Below the pieces are notes generated by a model. The model had not been told where the DNA came from. It saw only the letters and a list, made by a program, of their open reading frames with translations, and did no database searches. From Rhodococcus sp. PAMC28707 (lineage in GTDB: Bacteria > Actinomycetota > Actinomycetes > Mycobacteriales > Mycobacteriaceae): a DNA stretch of 64,000 nucleotides. The position numbers and the translations under genes were made by a program. How positions within the stretch are numbered: position 1 is the stretch's first letter; the number at the start of each line of letters is the position of its first letter. Positions 50,201 through 61,700 of the stretch are shown here, in pieces. The DNA lies in the NCBI RefSeq assembly GCF_004795915.1, contig NZ_CP039253.1, positions 868,001 through 932,000 on the forward strand, in the 5' to 3' direction.

Positions 50201-52076
50201 CGGCGAAGCGAACTACCGACGAATGGTCGAACAGCGAGCGAACCGAGACGTTGGTGTCGAGAGCCGCGCCGATACGCGCGACAACTTGGGTCGCGATCAG
50301 CGAGTTTCCACCGAGCTCGAAGAAGTCGTCGTCCAGACCGACACGGGGTAGGTCCAGCAACTCGGAGAAGACGCCGGCTACTACGCGTTGTGTCGGACTC
50401 TCGGGTGCGCGGAACTCGCGTGCGAGGAGAACCGGGTCCGGCAATGCAGCTCGGTCCAGCTTGCCCACCGGTGTCAGCGGAAGCTCGTCGATCAACACTA
50501 TCGCCTTCGGGACCATATGCCGCGGGAGTTTGTCGGCGACGAACTGCGTCAGGTCCGCCGTGCTCAACGCCACTCCCTCTACCGCGAGGACGTAGGACAC
50601 GAGCATCGCCGAACCCGCACCGCCGCCGGACTCTGTTCCTGCGCCTGCTGCACCGCCGACGCCCTCGCGTGCCACGGTTACCGCGAAATCGACTCCGCTG
50701 TGTGCCGTCAGTGCAGAATCGATCTCCCCGAGTTCGATACGGAATCCGCGGATCTTGACCTGAAAGTCACTGCGTCCGGAGTATTCGAGGACGTTGGAAG
50801 AGTGACGCCATCTGACGATGTCTCCGGTGCGATACATCCGCGAACCATCGGTTGCGAACGGGTTTGCGACGAAGCGGTCGGCTGTCAGCGCTTCCTTGCC
50901 GTGGTAACCGCGGGCGAGTGCTGCACCCCACAGATACAGCTCACCCTTGGAACCTGCAATCGCCGGTCGTAACCGGTCGTCGAGAACAGCCGCCGACATT
51001 CCACGGATGGGGCCACCGATCGACACTGTCGCACCTGGGTCCAATGCACTGCTGCACGTGGCCATGATTGTGGCTTCGGTCGGACCGTAGCCGTTGAAGA
51101 ACCTTCGCCGGCCGGCCGGCCGATCCACGGCCCACTTGCTCACGAGTTCCGGCGGACACGCCTCACCCGCCGAGAGAACCATCTCGAGATCGACCAAGCC
51201 TGCAGGATCGACCGACGCCAGGGCTGCGGGCGTGATGACCGCGTGAGTTACTCGCTCCTCTCGCAGCAGCTCGGCAAGCTCCATTCCTCCGTACACCGAA
51301 GGAGGCGCGACAACCATCGTCGACGATGCGGTCACTGCCATGAGCAGTTCGAATACCGATGCGTCGAAACTGGGTGAGGCGAAGTGCAGGGTTCGCGACG
51401 CGCTCGTGAGGGAATACAGTTCGCGCAACTCGACGGCGAGATCGCTCAGGCCCGCATGGGTCACGACCACCCCCTTCGGTACTCCGGTCGAGCCCGAGGT
51501 GTAGATCATGTAGCAGCCATGTCTCGCGTGCAGTGGCCGCACGCGGTCGGCTGCCATCACTGGCGAGTCGTCGTTGCCGGCCAACTCGACCACGGAAGCC
51601 TGGTCGTCGAGGACAAGCCAATCCACCGTCGTTGGCAGAGCATCGACGAATTCGGACACGGTCACACCGAAGCGAGCGCCCGAATCGGTCAGCATGTGTT
51701 CGATGCGATCAGCAGGATAGTTCGGATCCACGGGCAGGAAGGTGGCGCCCGATTTGGCGATACCCCACACGGATCGAACGGACGATGCCGACCTCGTCAT
51801 CGCAACTGCAACGACGTCGTCGGCGCCGAGGCCGCGCCCGATCAGAGAACGTGCCAGTCGGCTCGACCACGCGTCCACTTCGGCATACGAGAGGTCTGTT
51901 CCTTCGAAAGACAGTGCCGAAGCTGATGGATCGGACTCGACCGCAGCGAGCAAGATGTCGGGCAGAAGTGGGATGCGCGGTCGTCGGACGCGCGGAGTTC
52001 GCCGTGGTCGTGCCGTCGCGCGGGATGTTCCTGGAGCGGTAGTACTGGCCGAGCTGTTCTGGCCGTCGCCACTCAT
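38256..52076 (-). CDS. Four-module NRPS, A-T-C-A-T-C-A-T-E-C-A-T-TE
   Basis: A 4606-residue peptide synthetase. Approximate domains: basic leader 1-35, A1 40-540, T1 with GGNSL about 591, C2 640-1070 (HHITADG), A2 1085-1610, T2 about 1658, C3 1705-2140 (HHISSDG), A3 2160-2680, T3 with GGDSI about 2730, E3 2780-3225 (HHLVVDGVSWR), C4 3245-3680 (HHVLLDGWS), A4 3715-4245, T4 about 4298, TE 4350-4606 (GWSLGG). It starts directly with A, so A1-T1 either loads the first residue or receives its upstream C from another protein. Pocket residues read by eye: A1 DAFVLAGIM, A2 DVWDFILVS, A3 DFWNVGMVH (a threonine-type code), A4 DALFVGGIM. A3 with E3 predicts D-threonine at position 3. A4-T4 contains recombinant tracts shared with the neighbouring NRPS. 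No MbtH-like gene is in the window. Confidence 0.93.
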   Translation of the reverse strand: MSGDGQNSSASTTAPGTSRATARPRRTPRVRRPRIPLLPDILLAAVESDPSASALSFEGTDLSYAEVDAWSSRLARSLIGRGLGADDVVAVAMTRSASSVRSVWGIAKSGATFLPVDPNYPADRIEHMLTDSGARFGVTVSEFVDALPTTVDWLVLDDQASVVELAGNDDSPVMAADRVRPLHARHGCYMIYTSGSTGVPKGVVVTHAGLSDLAVELRELYSLTSASRTLHFASPSFDASVFELLMAVTASSTMVVAPPSVYGGMELAELLREERVTHAVITPAALASVDPAGLVDLEMVLSAGEACPPELVSKWAVDRPAGRRRFFNGYGPTEATIMATCSSALDPGATVSIGGPIRGMSAAVLDDRLRPAIAGSKGELYLWGAALARGYHGKEALTADRFVANPFATDGSRMYRTGDIVRWRHSSNVLEYSGRSDFQVKIRGFRIELGEIDSALTAHSGVDFAVTVAREGVGGAAGAGTESGGGAGSAMLVSYVLAVEGVALSTADLTQFVADKLPRHMVPKAIVLIDELPLTPVGKLDRAALPDPVLLAREFRAPESPTQRVVAGVFSELLDLPRVGLDDDFFELGGNSLIATQVVARIGAALDTNVSVRSLFDHSSVVRFAESVDAQNNVGHRIPLTARSRPEPIPLSLAQRRMWFMNRLEPESAINNLPLAVRLTGELNAAAMSQAVFDVVDRHETLRTYYPENNGDGHQVVLDAEDVAPRLMPVPVADSEIVGVLQAMTLSPFDLTTEVPLRARLLEIGHGDYVLALVTHHITADGASLAPLTRDLMTAYVSRAAGIEPAWVPLPVQYVDYTLWQHEVLGASDDPASQIAVQESFWKSELEGIPSQLDLPTDRPRPSVQSSAGGTVDFEISGTTHRALLELAKSKNATFFMVAHAALAVLLARLSNVDDVVIGAPIAGRGDEQLDDLVGMFVNTLPLRTRLDPTESFVDLLGRVQESDLQAFGHDAVPFERLVEVLDPERSPSRHPIFQVAIFLQNMAQEGLELPSLAVTPVPVNGALAKFDLQFTLAGADTRHGEVGPIAAQITYATALFDKNTIQSLARRYGRILDSIATDPVELVGELDLLGDAERRMLLRDWNDTHHELTGESNLLSEFDDRVVSHPGQVAVIFEGRSLTYREFDSRVDSLARALIARGIGPEARVAVAIRRSLDLVVGIYAVLRAGAAFVPVDPDHPESRVRYIVKAAGPACVLVSGDHDRELFGDVAILDVTEGDIFSGEHSATVTDSDRVATSTPDNTAYVIFTSGSTGKPKGVAVSHRAVVNQMAWMRAEYGLTEADVYLQKTATTFDVSLWGFFLPLQVGASLVLATPDGHRDPAYIADTIAEHSVTLTDFVPSMLTTFTAHASVLSCRSLRHVFVIGEAFPLETANAFRAISSAGLHNLYGPTEAAVSVTYWESTTSDIGTVPIGRPEWNTAALVLDSRLRIVPAGTAGELYLSGVQLARGYLGRPDLTFDRFVADPTGTPGTRMYRTGDLARWRLSKNGEPGILEYIGRTDFQVKFRGQRIELGEIETALLAHPAINQAVVLVATVASSDHLVAHVVPRPGMSVDIVEVRSDLGRLLPTYMIPAAVVVLDAFPLNSSGKLDRRALPAPTFETREFRAPTTPVEEIVASTFAEVLRIDRVGLDDDFFSLGGNSLIATRVVARLGEALDSRVPVRSLFEASGVETLAARLESSVGSGARAQLARQVRPERIPLSLAQQRMWFLNQLDSSSAAYNLPVAIRLRGDLDVMALCMALEDVVDRHEALRTVYPSIDGHPYQNILSGADSTVGLAPETVSESDLGDRLIGLFGRGFDVSIEIPLRAKLFVVGEGDHVLAVVVHHISSDGYSMGPLARDVMSAYVARASGESPNWAPLAVQYADYALWQRASLGTETDPGSLAEVQLSYWAEKLSGIATEIELPKDRARPTVASNTGRTVTTTIDAQSIEALDVLARENNSSRFMAVHTILAVLLARLSGTDDIAIGTPVAGRGDASLDNVIGMFVNTLVLRTELDLGADFPTLLAATREVDLEAFAHADIPFERVVDVVAPERSQARHPLFQVMLAFQNMERRTFELPQLEVSPVDLDFEIAKFDLQVTVLEAGGAGDSPQGMTVQFAYAVDLFDHQTVVSFADRFLRLLSGILAQPKSAVGDVDVFGPGERDLVLRQWSGSSVAPIPQPEHRTLAARFDDQVAAAPRARALVYENERLSYEELAMRANRLARLLIAHGVGPETLVAIVMPRSVDLVVAVLAVIASGAGYVPIDPSYPQERIDYVLEDSAPAVVLTWSGREARLGDCAAVLDVDTLDLNAMSGRPVDDHDRTATLRPSDVAYVIYTSGSTGLPKGVAVPHDAVGRLLDGTDSLFSFDSADTWTLFHSYAFDFSVWELWGPLLHGGTLVVVDYFTSRSPDLFRQMLIRENVTVLNQTPSAFHQLAEIDRMEGGTALSALRYIVFGGEPLELRRLTPWFDRYGDRAPRLVNMYGITETTVHVSHRELDSALVASASGSVVGGAIPGLRIHILDTRLAPVPPGVAGELYIGGDQVARGYLGRHSLTATRFIADPFSASGVRLYRSGDVARWNGAGELEFVGRADDQVKIRGFRIELGEIESVILELDRVAQVAVVAREDIPGTTRLVAYVVPGNGVVIDDEDLRSHVSAAVPEYMVPAAFVILESIPLTVNGKLDRRALPAPMVRRNDFQAPRTDAERIVGEVFADVLGVERAGVDDSFFALGGDSIMSIQVVSRVKSRGLSITARNIFEHKTVAAIAENATAVDGVDTPGVLDEMPGGGVGPIPATPIVAQMLERGTDLGRYTQNLVLELPLGIDTDGVTATIQAVVDHHDVLRSSLVATAELGSVHYVAERGSVDAATLLHRVEVDEAVGPDDLRELALIETNRAMDRLDPWNGAVLQFVWLDPVSVECRASRTGRLVVVAHHLVVDGVSWRIFVPDLVKAWIAVSSGQAPALEPVGTSFRRWAHGLRDAAASDKRRNELDYWESVLSGPDAMLGSRPFDSTVDVASSVDRVEFEVPASVTDAVLTTIPRLFHGSVNDGLLATFMVALNQWRRERGGAEDRSALIRFEGHGREEEAVPGADLSRTVGWFTSIYPVRFDLDEIDLDDALAGGPHLGRAIKLVKEALRAVPDRGIGFGQLRYLNPESAARLASQSVGQIVFNYLGRVGQETVPTEFNGIGWLPAGDLGDLAGDPEPTMPAMATLDINSVVIGDRLSGSIAFPSGLLAADDVRHLTDLWVGALGLLDDYSRSDAVGGHTPSDFDLVRTSSADIARWEAGYRTVTDVWPLTPLQAGMYFLGGLDDSISADAYTVQISLDLGGHVDAERLHSAARTLLERHPNLRTAFVDDESGTPVQIVVDGLAPEWTEIDLTAEPLDAVAARADRIMADDKLRRFDLAAPPLLRFTLIRRHSEPEGTTATLVVTNHHVLLDGWSMPLLMQELIVLYAMGAESEHLPRARPYRNYLSWLVQRDRAASVEAWKQALVGVSEPTLLFAGASEGDGVGMGEYALTLSEESTTRLSSAASEIGVTLNTMVQASWGLVSSRLLARRDVVFGATVSGRPAELPGVETMVGLFINTVPARVSVDPKTTVLQHLSTLQAEQADLLDHHYTGLTEIVEAAGDGAKFDTLVVFESYPIDREAIAESGSIDGLRLRGVHTSDGSHYPLTLVTTVDTQMQVRFKYRRDVIDEESVEALAQRFSRVMERMDEVDTKIGSIDILETSERARLTTMSSGPGVSPILLPDLLAAAVERSPDSSALVCGSADVSYRVLDSLSSRLARVLVGSGVVVDGFVGVALPRSVDSVVSVWGVAKSGGAVVPFDPGYPVERLERMVVDSGVRVGVTVREFVGLLPSSVEWIVLDDPAVEAVLASVSDEPVSAVDRVGRLRAESAAYVVYTSGSTGVPKGVVVTQAGLANFAVEQRDRYGLTGESRTLHFASPSFDASMLELLLAVGASSTMVVAGASVFGGVELWELLVSERVSHAFVTPAALASVDPVGLVDLRVVVVGGEAWSSELLGRWAVERGVGGGVREFFNGYGPTETTIMSNISGALVAGDVVSIGAPIRGMSALVLDGGLQPVPIGVSGELYLAGMQLARGYHRRYGLTSERFVANPFGVDGSRMYRTGDVVRWIGDDRGAPTSIEYVGRSDFQVKVRGFRIELGEIDAVVTSYPGVEFAVTVARSGEQGVAGATVLVSYVLPAAGSDLDVLEIRGWVKERLPRHMVPSQVVVLDELPLTPVGKLDRAALPEPAVVVRRFRAPVSESERVVAGVFEDVLEVDRVGLDDDFFELGGNSLIATQAVARLRRVATSDVRVQWFFTDRTVEDLARRIDEFDSEAIRSAGDALDVLLPIRDHGDAAPLFCVHPMLGFAWPYAGLMAFVDEDRPLYGLQSPGLSMSEEVPTSIHEYAARYVVEVRRVRPSGPYHLLGWSLGGVIAHAMAAQLRAAGDTVTLTMMDSVLHIERSEFEAELKSLLVPVGVIEEGESIPTVLSTEQATRAAAAIVQGPVELSVGQVHSVYKSAVASPGQINDYEPARLDVPLLYFTAGRTHPKDVEVAAQWTDHVVEVREVVVDAAHEDMTGAEALALLGPILNEYLNATDGRNA
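39172..39644. repeat. Duplicated NRPS tract, copy 1 block a (A4-T4 3' part)
   Basis: 473 bases matching 56489-56961 in the same orientation with one difference seen (a G/C change giving Ala or Gly in the FRAPVSE segment). It covers the A-domain end (from about VGRSDFQVKVRGFRIELGEID) through the carrier motif GGNSLIATQ. The + strand is almost purely C and A, so the coding strand is G/T-rich, unlike flanking NRPS sequence. Confidence 0.93.
39862..40835. repeat. Duplicated NRPS tract, copy 1 block b (A4 core)
   Basis: 974 bases that I read as identical to 57167-58140. It encodes the A-domain core, from LPDLLAAAVERSPDSSALVCG through the nucleotide motif YTSGSTGVPKG and the whole substrate pocket to FFNGYGPTETTIMSN and GAPIRGMSA. 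The G/T bias on the coding strand begins and ends at the repeat borders. Confidence 0.93.
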
Positions 52077-52201
52077 CGAAGCTCGACTTCGACGTGCACG
52101 GAAACCGACAACTCAGACTTGAACAAGACTCACCCTTTGATCTCGATCCGAGGACAGGCCGAGTACTCGAAAAGACCGAGTTCCTGCAGTCGCCTCGAAC
52201 A

Positions 52202-52235
52202 GGTATATAACGACAAATTGTCGTCCATGTATACC
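52202..52235. promoter_or_regulatory. Nested dyad upstream of the four-module NRPS, possible operator
   Basis: An inner 15-base palindrome (52210-52224, two 7-base arms around one base) sits within an outer dyad (GGTATA 52202-52207 and TATACC 52230-52235). TATA-like hexamers overlap it on the - strand. It lies 126-160 bases before the NRPS start in the otherwise empty 52077-52374 gap. The size and symmetry suit a TetR-type or similar dimeric repressor. No regulator gene is in the window. Confidence 0.5.
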
Positions 52236-52374
52236 CCATCGTTCACGGCAGGCAGATGTTACCGAGGGTCGTACCGGGCGCGAGGACCGTTATGGCCGGG
52301 TAAATCATTCACTCGGATGATTCGCCGAGGTGCGTGCTGTCTCCACGAGGTCGTGGATAACGTCACCTGTTCGA

Positions 52375-58290
<5,916 letters not shown>

Positions 58291-58361
58291 CGGTGGGCAG
58301 TACCTCGCAATCGGTCGGGATATGGACTGACTCAGTATCGAGATTGTTTCGTGATTGCGCT

Positions 58362-58390
58362 GTTATAACGGAAAATTACGCACCAATCAA
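58362..58390 (-). promoter_or_regulatory. Promoter of the two-module NRPS
   Basis: On the - strand TTGATT (58385-58390), a 17-base spacer and TATAAC (58362-58367) form a good housekeeping-type promoter 72 bases before the NRPS ATG. The AT-rich surroundings stand out from the rest of the cluster. Confidence 0.65.
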
Positions 58391-58725
58391 AATGAAAAGT
58401 CGGTTTTGCACGTCCAGAATCTACTCCGAAGGCTACCAAGCGCCGACCGATCTGCAATCACTCACGCCAAGCGCGAACAGGGACACCGGATTCCAACGGG
58501 CCTCGAGATGCGCTCCGAGCAGGCACCGAAGCCCGTATCATTTTGGTTATCAAAGCCACTGACTATGCCGATGCCTTTTATTACCGTATTGCACTACTTT
58601 CTCGGCCGAAATAGAACCGAGATAGAGATGAACACGCGAAAAACGTGCGACAAGCAAGTCAAGTGCAGGTTTTCACCGAGACTTCACACACAGCGACGGT
58701 CCACTCGTGCACAACGACTGGACCG
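58391..58725. other. AT-richer intergenic region between two NRPS genes
   Basis: No gene was supported on either strand. A 9-base inverted repeat (58695-58703 and 58719-58727) overlaps the stop codon of the upstream NRPS and could be a weak terminator, but no T run follows. Nothing else was recognised. Confidence 0.4.
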
Positions 58726-61700
58726 TCAGCCGAAGATCGTCCAACCCGCAGCGGAGTCGGTCGCCGGAAGCTTCGTGTGGACCGGGTTCTCGGTGAGCAC
58801 GACGGACACGAGGTCTTCCGCCTCGATGCTCGCTTCCAAGGCCGCACCCTGAGCACGAGAGACGAACGCGTGGGTCACCCACTGTTCGACGATCACCGAC
58901 TCGGGACCCTCGGACTCACCAGGCGCAGACACGACCATTGCGGAGCCTGCTGACGCCGCGAGTGCCCATTCCAGCAGAGACCAGCTGGTGCCGAACCGCG
59001 CGGTTCCGTAGGTACGCGATTCGAAGGTCACCCCGAGGAGGCCTCGAAGCGACTCTGCGATCGTGACGACATCGCCGTGGGACAGAGGTGGGTCGACTCC
59101 TTCGAAGAAGGCAAACGGATCCTCTGGGCGAAGAAGCCGCACTCGTTCCGAATACGCCACCGGCCGCGAAGAATGCTCGGCAACGGTCTTGATCACCGAG
59201 TCATCGCTCAGGACGATCCACTCGCCGACCGAATCCTCGACCGCCTCTACCGTCGCCGCGATGCCCAGGACCGCGCTGCTCGATGCGGGGCCGGCGACTG
59301 CACCACCGCTTTTGACAACAGCCCAGAGCGTGACAACCTGCTCGACCGACCGCGGGATGGCGACTACGACCGCATCCCCAGGTCCGACACCCCGCGAGAT
59401 CAGCTCACGTGCCAGCCGCGACGACCGCTCGTCCACCTCGCCGAAGGTGATATCGACATCGCCGATCGAGATGGCAGGCGCGTCGGGGTCTTCGTCGACC
59501 ACAGTGCGCAACACCTGGGCGAGGGTTGTTCCTTCCACACCGACGGTTGCTGCGATGCCGACCGACGGTGCGGCGGTCAGCACGTGCCCTTGGTCGGCCT
59601 CTGTATCGGATTGGATATCTATGTCCCCGACGATCACCTCGGTGCTGCCGGCGATCGCGTCGAGCACCAGGGTGAAACGCTCTCCAAAGCGCGAAATCGA
59701 GTCCTCGTCGAACAGATCCGTCGCATAGGTGAACACGACCCGCAACCGATCGCCGACGCGCTCGACCGTGACCTGAAGATCGAACTTGGCCGCCAGTTCG
59801 GCGCCGTCGAGAACCGAAATGGACAAACCTGGAAGTTCGAGTGTGGCTTGCTCCTGATTCTGTAGCGACAGAACCACCTGGAAGATCGGGTGTCGGGCGA
59901 CCGAGCGGGTCGGGGACACTGCGTCGACTACCCGCTCGAAGGGGACGTCCGCATTGGCGAAAGCCCCGAGGTCGACGCTCCGGACTCGGTCGAGAAGGTC
60001 ATCGAATCGATCCGCGGGATCGACGTCCACCCGCAGGGCGAGCGTGTTGACGAACATTCCGACCAGCCCATCGAGCGCGGCGTCACCGCGGCCGGCGACG
60101 GCAGTGCCGATCACGATGTCGCGTCCACCGCTCATCCGAGCCAGCAGGACTGCAAGCGCGCTGTGCACGACCATGAACAACGATGCATTGTTGGCGCGCG
60201 CGACCCGGTTCAGCGAATCGGTCAACTCCGGAGTCAGCGACGTAGCCCAGGATCGTCCGCGCATCGACTGTTGGGGCGGACGCGGCCGGTCCGTGGACAG
60301 ATCCAGTTCGTCCGGGACACCGAGCAGCTGTTCCGTCCAGAAACGGAGTTGACCGGCTGCGATCGAGTCGGCCTGTTCTGCGTCACCCAGTACGTCGTGC
60401 TGCCACAGCGCATAGTCCGCGTACTGCACGGTCAGCGGAGCCCAGGCAGGGGCCGAACCGGAGATCCGTGCGACGTAGGCCGTCATCACATCTCGTGCGA
60501 GAGGTGCCATGGACACCCCGTCTGCCGAGATGTGATGAACCGATACTGCAAGCACATGATCGGTTTCGGTCAGCGCGAACAGTTCGGCCCTGACCGGTAT
60601 GTCGGTGGACACGTCGAAGCCACGCGAGATGGTGCCGCGAACCTTATCGATCAGTTCGGTTTCGCTCGCACACGCAATCGGTGCGAGGTCGAGTCCGACA
60701 TCGGCGACTTCGCGTATCTGCTGGAACGGGCCGCCCGCATCGGTCGGATAACTCGTTCGCAGGCTCTCATGCCTGTCGATCACATCGCGGATGGCACTGT
60801 CGAGTGCCTCGAGATCGAGTTCACCCGACAGTCGAATCGCCAGTGGAATGTTGTACACCGACGAGCCTGGATCGAGGCGGTTGAGGAACCACATCCGCTG
60901 TTGGGCAAGCGACAGCGGAATGCGCTCGGGACGTTCGGCAGCGACCAGCGACCTTCGGCCACCTACGCCGAGATGACGACTGGCGCACGACGCCAGAGCT
61001 GCCACAGTCGGAGCTTCGAACAGCTCTCGAACGGACACATCACTGTCGAGTGCCGCATTCAGCCTGGCTATGACGCGGGTTGCGTCGAGCGAATTGCCGC
61101 CGAGCTCGAAGAAGGAGTCATCGACCCCGACCACTTCCTGGGAAAGAACTGTTGCGAATACTTCGGCGACTGCCTTTTCGGCAGGTGTGCTCGGCGCACG
61201 AAAGGGTGACCCCGATTCGTACACCGGCACCGGCAGTGCCCGATGGTCCAGCTTGCCATTGATCGTCAACGGCAATTCGTCCAGCATTTCGATCAGATCC
61301 GGCACCATGTAAGCGGTCAAGAATTGGGCTGCGACAGAACGCAATCGGTTGATGTCGATGGACGCTCCAGCCGAGGGCACGACGTACGCGACGAGAGACT
61401 CACCCGCACGGTCTTCGGTGTCGGCGCCCTGACGCAGGTCTCGTCGAACCATCGCCACCGCCTGGGCGACGTCGGAATCTCGGAGCAACGCCGATTCGAC
61501 TTCACCGAGTTCGATGCGGAACCCGCGCAGCTGAACCTGAGAATCACTGCGCCCGGCATATTCGAGCTGTCCACCAGTATTCCAGCGGCCTCGGTCGCCG
61601 GTCCGGTACATCACCGTTCCACTCGGTCCGAGCGGGTCGGCCACGAACCGAGTCGAGGTGAGTGCCGACTTGCCGAGGTAACCGCGGGCAAGTTGTCCGC

